Position numbers and translations under genes: made by a program. 18,214 nt of DNA from REEB426 sp964551975 (GTDB taxonomy: Bacteria > Actinomycetota > Actinomycetes > S36-B12): positions 1 through 18,214 of the forward strand of contig CAZKFI010000048.1 in assembly GCA_964551975.1 (NCBI GenBank), given 5' to 3'. A model generated the notes under the pieces. That model ran no database searches, was not told the origin of the DNA, and saw only the letters and a program-made list of their open reading frames with translations. Positions 1 to 5,997 of the stretch are shown in pieces (position 1 is the first letter of the stretch; each line of letters opens with the position of its first letter).

Positions 1-2
1 CG

Positions 3-1226
3 CAGCCAGGTCGCCCGGCACGTACGTCTGGTGCAGGTAGGTCCGGGCCGAGTAAATCCGGAACGAGTAAGTCCGGACCAAGTAAATCCGGACCAAGTAA
101 ATCCGGACAAACTAGATCCGAGCCAATGAGGTCCGGACCAAGTAGGGCTGCCGGTAGTGCTGGACCCACTAGGGGAGCGCAGGCAAAAGGAGAGGCCGGA
201 CGGGGATCTGCCTCGAAGCGCGCCGGCTCCACTGTGTCACCTGGAAACGGAGTCCCCAGCCGTGCTGCGGCTGATCGAAGGGCACCATCTGGCAGGTCGA
301 CCGGGGAACGATCTGCTGGACCTCGTTCGGGGGGTGAGCGCTCAGCCGGATCTCGACCATCCGGTGAACGCGTAACCAGTGGCCGTCCCGGTGATGGCCG
401 TCCCGGTGGTGGCCGTCCCGGTGGTGGACGACCGACTGGTGATCGAGTTGGTGGTGCGCGTTCCACGGCTCATGGCTCTGCCGCTGGACGCAAGACATCG
501 GAGCGCGATCGAAGTGAGCGAAGTGCGGGGCGCCAGGCACCGTTCGTCGCCGAGGACATCACCGGCGAGGAATTAGATCGACAGATTCTGAACGAGCTGC
601 GCACACTGCCGGATGGACTCGCACTCGCTGTTGCCCGTCACCTCGTTGCTGCTGAACGAGCGCTGGAGGATGACGACATCTCCTCGGCGCGAAGTCATAT
701 CGATTACGTCCGCAAGCACGCGGGACGAGTCGGTGCGGTTCGAGAAGCGTGTGCTGTTTTTCATTACACCGCCGGGGATTTCAGCCAGGCCCTGGCAGAC
801 TTTCGTGCGGTCAGTCGAATGCGTGGCGGTAGCAATTACCTGCCAATCATGGCCGACTGTGAGCGAGGCCTAGGTAGACCCCAGCGGGCAGTCGAGATTC
901 TCAAGGGCTTTGATGCTCAGAAGAGTAGGCAAGGGTCGGTGAAGGACCTGCCTACACGCATTGAAGGGTTGATCGTGCTCTCTGGTGCGCGTTCTGACAT
1001 GCGACAGCATGAAGCCGCGGTGCTGACCTTGAAGGTTCCTGAACTCACCGGGTTGCCGGCCGGAACAGAGCGTGCGCGACTGCAGTTCGCTTACGCAGAA
1101 GCCCTGTTCAAGGCTGGCCGACTGATGGATGCCCGGGAATGGATGGAGCGTGCCGCTGGATCGGATTTGTATGGCGCTACTGATGCTCAGCTGCGATGTG
1201 AGGAGCTTGCTGCGCTCAGCGACTAG
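3..1226 (+). CDS. TPR-like protein with basic, repeat-rich N-terminal region (5' end outside the window)
   Basis: The frame is open from the first complete codon at 3, so 407 residues are visible and the start lies upstream. An ATG at 126 falls inside a repeat array and is probably not the start. Roughly the first 185 residues are low-complexity, rich in Ser, Gly, Arg and Pro, and likely disordered. They contain pentapeptide repeats such as SKSGP (36-140) and GRPGG (381-440). The remaining ~220 residues are alpha-helical and TPR-like: helix pairs with AVARHLVAAERALEDDD, AVFHYTAGDFSQALADFRAV, MADCERGLGRPQRAVEIL and a last pair FAYAEALFKAGRLMDAREWM. From memory, a protein of this build (compare M. 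tuberculosis Rv1691) sits between tyrS and the HAD phosphatase gene in many Actinomycetota, which fits here. TPRs suggest a protein-binding scaffold; the basic tail could bind nucleic acid. The function is unknown. The 3' end overlaps the convergent MBL gene by 11 bp. Confidence 0.8.
   Translation, partial: QPGRPARTSGAGRSGPSKSGTSKSGPSKSGPSKSGQTRSEPMRSGPSRAAGSAGPTRGAQAKGEAGRGSASKRAGSTVSPGNGVPSRAAADRRAPSGRSTGERSAGPRSGGERSAGSRPSGERVTSGRPGDGRPGGGRPGGGRPTGDRVGGARSTAHGSAAGRKTSERDRSERSAGRQAPFVAEDITGEELDRQILNELRTLPDGLALAVARHLVAAERALEDDDISSARSHIDYVRKHAGRVGAVREACAVFHYTAGDFSQALADFRAVSRMRGGSNYLPIMADCERGLGRPQRAVEILKGFDAQKSRQGSVKDLPTRIEGLIVLSGARSDMRQHEAAVLTLKVPELTGLPAGTERARLQFAYAEALFKAGRLMDAREWMERAAGSDLYGATDAQLRCEELAALSD
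36..140 (+). repeat. 15-bp in-frame tandem repeat, seven units
   Basis: Seven consecutive 15-bp units, with consensus AGTAAATCCGGACCA, encode pentapeptides of the type SKSGP (GRSGP, SKSGT, SKSGP, SKSGP, SKSGQ, TRSEP, MRSGP). The middle units at 66-110 are nearly identical; the outer ones are degenerate. The reading frame is kept throughout, so the array codes for part of the disordered N-terminal region of the TPR-like protein. The copy number may differ among relatives. Confidence 0.85.
381..440 (+). repeat. 15-bp in-frame tandem repeat, four units (GRPGG type)
   Basis: Four adjacent 15-bp units begin at 381, 396, 411 and 426. Units 2 and 3 are identical (GGCCGTCCCGGTGGT), unit 1 differs by one base and unit 4 is degenerate. 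They encode GRPGD, GRPGG, GRPGG, GRPTG. Just upstream (about 283-375) is a looser repeat with a period of about ten residues around the motif GERSAG. Both belong to the disordered basic region of the same protein. Confidence 0.85.
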
Positions 1227-2151
1227 TTGACTCCTGCTGGTCGAGCCAGCGATTGATGCCGACCACTTGCGCTCGAATGCTCGACAATTCTTCAAATTTC
1301 TCGACAAGAGCTGCGTCCGCGTAGAAATCCGGGTGTCTGGCCCTATCGCGTTCGCGAACTAGGGCCACGGCGTGATCTAGATCTGGGGATTGTTGACGAG
1401 CCTCACGAACAGTCTCGACCCAGTAGTGCAATTCGGCTTCAGAACTATCCAGCACTGCACCAACTTCGGCTACCGGTCCGTAATGGCTAAAAAGTAGTCG
1501 GGTGGGTTCGCAGTCGGCCATGCGCTGCAGAGAGTCCAGGGCTAGGTCAAGGTCGAAGTCCGGGGGAGGAGTTGCCGGGCGAACCTCGGCGGTCTGTGGC
1601 ACGAAGACTCCTGCCGCATCACCGGTATAGAGATCCCCGGTGAGTGAGTCCACCAATCCGACGTGGTGCGAGGCGTGCCCGGGATTGTGAAATGTCCTCA
1701 GTTGGCGACCATCACCGAGGTCCACACTGCCTACTTCTCCGACGCTCTGGATGCGTTCGGTCGGGGTGGGGAGGAGATCCCCGAACAGGCGATCCATGTC
1801 TGCGCCGAAGACCCTTCGTGCGCTATCCACCAGTCGCGTTGGGTCCTGCAGATGACGGGCACCTCGCTCGTGCACCACCACCCGAGCCTTGGGATAGGCC
1901 GCGGCGAGGTCACCTACGCCACCAGCGTGATCGAGGTGGATATGGGTAACCACGATGCTCGCCAGATCTTCGGGACCAATCCCAAGGGCTGCGAGTCCCG
2001 CAATGACTGTGGGCGCCGAGCGCGCCGTCCCCGTCTCGATGAGGCATGGTCGCGAGCCCCGGATCAGGTACGTGGCAGTGATCCCCTCGTACCCACCCAT
2101 TGCGCTGTCCAGCATGTACACGTCATTGCCAAGGTCCTCGACACGGGTCAC
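1216..2151 (-). CDS. Metallo-beta-lactamase-fold metal-dependent hydrolase
   Basis: The product is 311 aa with the complete metal-binding signature of the MBL superfamily: H70-x-H72-x-D74-H75 (THIHLDHAGG), H159 in NPGHASHHVG, D178 in LYTGDAAGV and H223 in LLFSHYGPV. This is the glyoxalase II-like arrangement that normally binds two metal ions. No signal peptide or membrane segment is visible, so it is probably cytosolic. The substrate cannot be read from the sequence; thioester or lactone hydrolysis is common in this branch. The C-terminal ~85 residues are helical, as in several MBL hydrolases with extra helices. The start is GTG at 2151; no Shine-Dalgarno site is visible, but a promoter-like pair places transcription at this codon. 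The frame stays open to the assembly gap without another start codon, so an upstream start inside the gap is possible. It is the only minus-strand gene here and interrupts a conserved plus-strand block. Confidence 0.9.
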   Translation of the reverse strand: MTRVEDLGNDVYMLDSAMGGYEGITATYLIRGSRPCLIETGTARSAPTVIAGLAALGIGPEDLASIVVTHIHLDHAGGVGDLAAAYPKARVVVHERGARHLQDPTRLVDSARRVFGADMDRLFGDLLPTPTERIQSVGEVGSVDLGDGRQLRTFHNPGHASHHVGLVDSLTGDLYTGDAAGVFVPQTAEVRPATPPPDFDLDLALDSLQRMADCEPTRLLFSHYGPVAEVGAVLDSSEAELHYWVETVREARQQSPDLDHAVALVRERDRARHPDFYADAALVEKFEELSSIRAQVVGINRWLDQQESTSR

Positions 2152-2157
2152 TTGGGC

Positions 2158-2186
2158 ATTGTGGATGGTGGCTGTCGGAGAGGCAA
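2158..2186 (-). promoter_or_regulatory. Candidate promoter of the MBL hydrolase gene, possibly leaderless
   Basis: Read on the minus strand, TTGCCT (2186-2181) and CACAAT (2163-2158) are separated by exactly 17 bases; each matches four of six consensus positions of the -35 and -10 boxes. The -10 box ends six bases before the GTG start at 2151, which would put the transcription start on or next to the start codon. No ribosome binding site is present, which fits a leaderless mRNA. This is a pattern match only. Confidence 0.4.
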
Positions 2187-2216
2187 GAACTCTGGGCTGG
2201 TGGGCGGATACCGACG

Positions 2217-2226
2217 NNNNNNNNNN
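2217..2226. other. Assembly gap (ten N)
   Basis: Ten undetermined bases lie in the divergent intergenic region between the MBL hydrolase gene and the second TPR gene. A round number of N usually marks a scaffold join of unknown true size. The start and ribosome binding site of the downstream gene, and any upstream extension of the MBL gene, may be hidden here. Confidence 0.98.
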
Positions 2227-2227
2227 G

Positions 2228-2695
2228 GTGTCCAGCCCCCTGGCTCCCAGCGGAAGTCCATACGAGTGGTTTCGCCGGGCCGATGCCCTACTGAACAGTG
2301 GCGATGCCGATGCAGCGCTGCAGTTACTGGAGTGGTTGAGCGAGGCTGAGCCGCGATCGCGAGCGGTTCTTGAGATGCGGGCGAGAGCCGAATTCGATTC
2401 CAGGCGCTACTCACGATCCGCAGCGACCTTTGACCACATTGTGGCCGTTGCTCCAGATGACGACTACGCCCACTTCGGGCTTGGTATGAGCCTGTGGCGG
2501 CTGCAGCGCTTTGTTGAGGCACGGGATCACCTGGCGATGGCACACGTCATGCGGCCGGAGCGGTCTGACTACGGAACCGCGCTGGCCCAAGTCAAGGCGA
2601 CGCTGCGAGCACGTCAGGAGAGTGGTCTACCGCTGGATGGCCCACTACCTCCGAATGAACAACGCGCAGATTCCGGTGGAGGGGTAACGGCGTGA
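2228..2695 (+). CDS. Small TPR protein (start uncertain, next to the assembly gap)
   Basis: The frame runs from directly after the gap to TGA at 2693-2695. With the GTG at 2228 the product is 155 aa (VSSPLAPSG...). The true start could also lie in the gap. It contains about three TPR-like helix pairs: YEWFRRADALLNSGDADAAL, ARAEFDSRRYSRSAATFDHI and AHFGLGMSLWRLQRFVEARD, each with the small and aromatic residues of the TPR consensus, then a charged C-terminal tail. From memory, a similar TPR protein lies just before the HAD phosphatase gene in Streptomyces and other Actinomycetota. Here the gene ends 13 bp before the HAD start, so co-transcription is likely. TPRs mediate protein contacts; partner and process are unknown. 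In-frame codons before the gap are only the antisense of the MBL gene and do not belong to it. Confidence 0.75.
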   Translation: MSSPLAPSGSPYEWFRRADALLNSGDADAALQLLEWLSEAEPRSRAVLEMRARAEFDSRRYSRSAATFDHIVAVAPDDDYAHFGLGMSLWRLQRFVEARDHLAMAHVMRPERSDYGTALAQVKATLRARQESGLPLDGPLPPNEQRADSGGGVTA

Positions 2696-2700
2696 AGGGG
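2695..2700 (+). promoter_or_regulatory. Ribosome binding site deciding the HAD phosphatase start
   Basis: AAGGGG lies eight bases before the ATG at 2709. The alternative GTG at 2700 would overlap this site, so ATG 2709 is the better start. Confidence 0.6.
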
Positions 2701-2708
2701 TGCCCGGG

Positions 2709-3563
2709 ATGAGCGCAACGTTGGAAGTCGAAGAATCTGGTGACTTCGACGTCATCCTGCTTGATTTGGATGGTGTGGTGTACGTCGGTCCCCATCCGGT
2801 GCCGGGTGCAGTGGAGTCGATCCAACAGATTCGTTCCTCCGGGCGGCGCTGTTGCTTCGTGACGAACAACGCCAGTCGCACCCCAAGGGAGATTGCTGAC
2901 CACCTGACGGAACTCGGAGTGCCGACGTCCGAGGAGGCGGTAGTCACCTCGTCAACAGCTGCGGCCGGCTACCTGGCCCAGCAACTGCCGGTTGGCGGTC
3001 GTGTCCTCACCATCGGTGGTCGAGGACTGTGGGCTGCAGTGGAGCAGGTCGGCCTCGTTCCTGTGACACGTCTCGACCAGCAACCCTTGGCAGTGGTGCA
3101 GGGCTACGGGCCCGATGTTGGCTGGCGCGACCTGGCTGAGGCGTCCTACGCGGTGCAAGCTGGCCTACCTTGGGTGGCAACGAACCTCGATCGCACGTTT
3201 CCAACTGCTCGTGGTGTCGCGCCAGGCAATGGTTCACTGGTTGCTGCGGTAGCGGCTGCTGCCGGTCGTGAGCCGGATTGCGTCATAGGGAAGCCTCAAC
3301 CACTCCTGGTCCAGGATGCCGTGCGCCGCACAGCGGCTCTGCGACCGATCATGGTCGGCGACAGACTGGACACCGATATGGCAGCAGGGAATCGCGCCGG
3401 CATCCCCACCCTGTTGGTCTTGACTGGCATTTCTGATGCGACTGCAGCAGCATCAGCACAGGGGGAGCAGGCACCCACGTACGTTGCCGATGACCTCACC
3501 TGCTTGACCACGCCGGCACGCTGGCGAGCCATGGTGAGGCGGCCCGGTAGCGTGCAGCCGTAG
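2709..3563 (+). CDS. HAD-superfamily phosphatase, NagD-like (class IIA)
   Basis: The product is 284 aa, a usual length for HAD-IIA phosphatases. Motif I is LLDLDGVVY with nucleophile D19 and acid/base D21. Motif II is FVTNNASRT with T52. Motif III is the lysine of IGKPQP (K195), and motif IV is VGDRLDTD (218-223), which completes the Mg2+ site. The cap inserted between motifs II and III is the large alpha/beta C2 type of the NagD/phosphoglycolate phosphatase family. Family members remove phosphate from small metabolites such as UMP, p-nitrophenyl phosphate, glycerol phosphate or 2-phosphoglycolate; the substrate cannot be assigned here. The start is ATG 2709, because its ribosome binding site would be overlapped by a GTG start at 2700. 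It corresponds to the HAD gene upstream of tlyA in M. tuberculosis (Rv1692). The next gene follows ten bases after the stop. Confidence 0.92.
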   Translation: MSATLEVEESGDFDVILLDLDGVVYVGPHPVPGAVESIQQIRSSGRRCCFVTNNASRTPREIADHLTELGVPTSEEAVVTSSTAAAGYLAQQLPVGGRVLTIGGRGLWAAVEQVGLVPVTRLDQQPLAVVQGYGPDVGWRDLAEASYAVQAGLPWVATNLDRTFPTARGVAPGNGSLVAAVAAAAGREPDCVIGKPQPLLVQDAVRRTAALRPIMVGDRLDTDMAAGNRAGIPTLLVLTGISDATAAASAQGEQAPTYVADDLTCLTTPARWRAMVRRPGSVQP

Positions 3564-3573
3564 AGGAGGGAAC

Positions 3574-4023
3574 ATGCAGGAGGACGTTCGCGGATATGTC
3601 TCGGCAGCAAGTGGCATGACTGAGGCCGCTGCCGACCGTGCCAAAGACCTCGCCGCCTGGCTGCTGGCTCAGGGGTTGCAATGGTCCGCTAAGGCCCCTG
3701 AGGTCTTGGAGCAGATCCAGCAGGCAGCTGACGGGCTGCTTGGCGGCCAGCGACTGGATCCCACGGCGCTCGCGACTGCGATCCGCGAGCAGGTAGACCT
3801 GGCAATCGGGCGTAGCAGTCTGGTTCGTGAAGAGGAACTGGCTGCGCTGCGGGCTCACGTGACGCGCCTGGAGACCCGGCTGGAAAGTGCGCTCAGTGAT
3901 CTTGCGGCGGCGGTAGCTGCCCAGGCGGCGCCGCCGGCTGATGTCCCGAGTCCCGCGTCCCAGCCGCCGAAGGATGCATCGTTCCCACCCGCCAACCCTT
4001 GGACCCGTGATACGTCGTCATGA
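3574..4023 (+). CDS. Uncharacterised helical/coiled-coil protein with Pro-rich tail
   Basis: The product is 149 aa and I do not recognise a named family. A strong ribosome binding site, GAGGAGGG at 3563-3570, ends three bases before the ATG and overlaps the stop of the HAD gene. About residues 1-65 are amphipathic helix with many Ala. About 70-115 form a likely coiled coil (REEELAALRAHVTRLETRLE). The last ~30 residues are rich in Pro, Ala and Ser and probably disordered (ASQPPKDASFPPANPW). This helix, coiled coil and flexible tail design resembles small phasin-like or scaffold proteins, but that is only a comparison of shape. No signal peptide or membrane segment is visible. The stop overlaps the next start (ATGA at 4020-4023), so the two are probably translationally coupled and made together with TlyA and NAD kinase. 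Confidence 0.85.
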   Translation: MQEDVRGYVSAASGMTEAAADRAKDLAAWLLAQGLQWSAKAPEVLEQIQQAADGLLGGQRLDPTALATAIREQVDLAIGRSSLVREEELAALRAHVTRLETRLESALSDLAAAVAAQAAPPADVPSPASQPPKDASFPPANPWTRDTSS

Positions 4024-4274
4024 GCAGTGAGAGCAGCGAGATTCAGGCAACAGTCATTGCACGGGAACTGCCCATGGTCACCTGGGAAGCCACCGGCGAC
4101 TTGGACGTTGATGGTGCGCTGGGGAGAATGGCGGGTCTTGGGTCAATGACTCTGGCGGAACAGGCTGAAGTCTTCGACGGCATTCATCGCAGTCTGCGTG
4201 ATCGGCTTTCGCATGCAGCGCCCGCAGACCCCGCTCCGCACTCAGCACAGAACTCCGACGCCACCGCGACCTGA
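4020..4274 (+). CDS. Small conserved actinobacterial protein (Rv1693-like position)
   Basis: The product is 84 aa and starts at the ATG of an ATGA overlap with the preceding gene. The centre reads VDGALGRMAGLGSMTLAEQAEVFDGIHRSLRDRL over residues 30-63 (split: VDGALGRMAGL, then AEVFDGIHRSLRDRL). This matches my memory of a short actinobacterial family with the pattern VD-x-AL-x-x-L...V-F-x-x-(I/V)-H-x-x-L, found just upstream of tlyA (Rv1693 in M. tuberculosis). The final ~20 residues are disordered (Pro, Ala, Ser). No catalytic motif is evident and the function is unknown. Its fixed place before tlyA suggests a link to that gene or simply a conserved operon. tlyA starts nine bases after its stop. 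Confidence 0.85.
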   Translation: MSSESSEIQATVIARELPMVTWEATGDLDVDGALGRMAGLGSMTLAEQAEVFDGIHRSLRDRLSHAAPADPAPHSAQNSDATAT

Positions 4275-4283
4275 CTACAGGCA

Positions 4284-5102
4284 ATGACCCTGAGGCGTCT
4301 GGATGCCGAACTCACCCGTCGTGGTTTGGCCCGCTCTAGGGAACATGCACGTGTGCTCATCGACAACGGAAGTGTGCGCGTCAAAGGAACGATCGCGCGT
4401 AAGCCTGCTACTCAGGTTGACGTAGCAGATCCCATCCTGGTCGCCCAGTCTGAGGGTCCGACGTGGGCCTCGCGTGGATCCTTGAAGTTGCTCGGTGCCC
4501 TCACCGCATTTCCCGAAATTCAGATCCACGGTCGGCGTGCTCTGGACGCTGGTGCTTCAACCGGGGGCTTCACCGATGTCCTGCTGCACGAAGGTGCCAC
4601 CGAGGTACTGGCCATCGATGTTGGCTACGGGCAGATCGCGTGGTCCCTCCGTGAGGATTCGCGGGTGATCCTCCTCGAGCGAACGAACGTGCGTCACCTT
4701 GAGCCAGATCAACTGCCATTCAAGCCGGATCTCGTCGTTGCCGATCTGTCGTTCATTTCGCTGTGTTCGGTTCTGCCGGCACTGGCCCGCTGTATCTGCG
4801 AGGGGGGTGATCTGTGCGTCCTCGTCAAACCGCAGTTCGAAGTTGGTCGAGAGAACCTGCGCAAGGGAGTCGTGCGCGATCCTGCCCAGCATGCACAGGC
4901 TCTATCGAAGGTCGCTGATAGCGCAGGTTCGTGCCGCTGCTGGCCCATGGGGGTCACGGTCAGCCCCTTGTCTGGCCCGGCAGGAAATGTCGAGTTCTTC
5001 CTCTGGTTACGTCGTGCCCAGACTCCACCGGAGCAGGCGCTGAACGCGGAAGAGTTGGCCTCTGCCATTCTCAGAGCCGTGGAAGGAAGCCCAGGTGAGT
5101 AA
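4284..5102 (+). CDS. tlyA: 16S/23S rRNA 2'-O-methyltransferase TlyA
   Basis: TlyA methylates the 2'-OH of cytidines in 16S and 23S rRNA (C1409 and C1920 in M. tuberculosis) using SAM; loss gives capreomycin resistance there. The 272-aa product has the expected two parts. Residues 1-60 form an S4 RNA-binding domain (RRLDAELTRRGLARSREHAR). From about 64 there is an FtsJ-type methyltransferase fold. The SAM-binding motif is LDAGASTGGFTD (87-98), and the K-D-K-E catalytic tetrad is K68, D154 (VVADLSF), K182 (VKPQFE) and E237 (GNVEFFL), almost the same numbering as the mycobacterial enzyme. The long form with the full S4 domain corresponds to type II TlyA, which acts on both subunits. No strong ribosome binding site precedes the ATG. 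The stop lies inside the next gene (8-bp overlap), so expression is likely coupled to nadK. Confidence 0.97.
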   Translation: MTLRRLDAELTRRGLARSREHARVLIDNGSVRVKGTIARKPATQVDVADPILVAQSEGPTWASRGSLKLLGALTAFPEIQIHGRRALDAGASTGGFTDVLLHEGATEVLAIDVGYGQIAWSLREDSRVILLERTNVRHLEPDQLPFKPDLVVADLSFISLCSVLPALARCICEGGDLCVLVKPQFEVGRENLRKGVVRDPAQHAQALSKVADSAGSCRCWPMGVTVSPLSGPAGNVEFFLWLRRAQTPPEQALNAEELASAILRAVEGSPGE

Positions 5103-5997
5103 ACCACCTCAGGGCCGGATCCTCGTCGTGGTCAATACCCGTCATGCAAGTGCGCGCGAGCTAGCCATGGGAATGGCCGAAGCGCTCGGTCATCGTGGTG
5201 TGCAGGTGCACCTCGCCGAAGATGACTGGCGAGCCTGGGGAGGCCAACCCGGGGGGTTCGATCGTGTGCAAGCCGACGAACACTCGGCCGATGGATGCGA
5301 TCTTGTTGTAGTCCTCGGTGGCGATGGCACCATTTTGAGGGGCGCGGAGCGCGCCCGGGCAAGTGGCGTCCCGATTCTGGGCGTGAACCTCGGTCATGTT
5401 GGGTTCCTCGCCGAAGCTGAGCCGGAAGATGTGCAGGCAGTAGTCGACGCGGTGATTGATAGACGATGGCATGTCGAAGAGCGGATGGCCCTTGACGTGC
5501 GCATCATGGTGCCCAGCGGTGAACCCATGAGTACCTGGGCTCTCAACGAGATCTCCCTGGAGAAGCAGGCACGTGAACGCATGATCGAGGTCGTTGCGGA
5601 TGTGGACGGACGTCCTCTTTCACGGTGGGGCTGCGATGGAGTCGTTGCGGCAACACCCACCGGGTCCACCGCCTACGCATTCTCGGCGGGCGGGCCAATT
5701 GTCTGGCCAGAGGTTGCCGCGTTGCTGCTGGTGCCGCTAAGTGCCCACGCACTGTTTGCTCGGCCCCTTGTGGTTGGTCCGGGAAGTGTCATCGGCTTGG
5801 AACTGGCGAGTTGGAGTCGCGCGGTGCTTGCAGCAGATGGACGGCGCATGTTCGACCTCGTAGGTGGAACCCGATTGGAGATCCGGCGTAGTCCCGATCC
5901 GGTGCGGCTCGCCCGCTTGGTCGATGCCCCGTTCACCAACCGACTGGTGGCCAAGTTCGACCTGCCTGTTGATGGCTGGCGTGGAGGCAGCCGATGA
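5095..5997 (+). CDS. nadK: NAD kinase
   Basis: NAD kinase phosphorylates NAD+ at the 2' position of the adenosine ribose to make NADP+, the cell's source of NADPH. The 300-aa product is of family length (Mtb PpnK is about 307). It carries the GGDGT motif at 75-79 with catalytic D77, the following LGVNLGHVGFLAE segment, the NE/D motif (N151-E152) and the conserved CDGVVAATPTGSTAYAFSAGG stretch (from 180; key residues T187, T189, S191, Y194), which binds NAD and forms the diphosphate site. The start is GTG 5095, inside the last codons of tlyA, preceded by GGAAGGAAG (5081-5089). The stop overlaps the recN start as ATGA. The block tlyA-nadK-recN is conserved in many Gram-positive bacteria. Confidence 0.96.
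   Translation: MSKPPQGRILVVVNTRHASARELAMGMAEALGHRGVQVHLAEDDWRAWGGQPGGFDRVQADEHSADGCDLVVVLGGDGTILRGAERARASGVPILGVNLGHVGFLAEAEPEDVQAVVDAVIDRRWHVEERMALDVRIMVPSGEPMSTWALNEISLEKQARERMIEVVADVDGRPLSRWGCDGVVAATPTGSTAYAFSAGGPIVWPEVAALLLVPLSAHALFARPLVVGPGSVIGLELASWSRAVLAADGRRMFDLVGGTRLEIRRSPDPVRLARLVDAPFTNRLVAKFDLPVDGWRGGSR

Noticed and set aside
36..140. CRISPR array
   Set aside because: The units are 15 bp without spacers and keep a reading frame; this is a coding tandem repeat.
1955..2216. In-frame codons before the gap as the N-terminus of the second TPR gene
   Set aside because: They are the antisense of the MBL hydrolase, whose metal-binding motifs are clear. The link across ten N is arbitrary.
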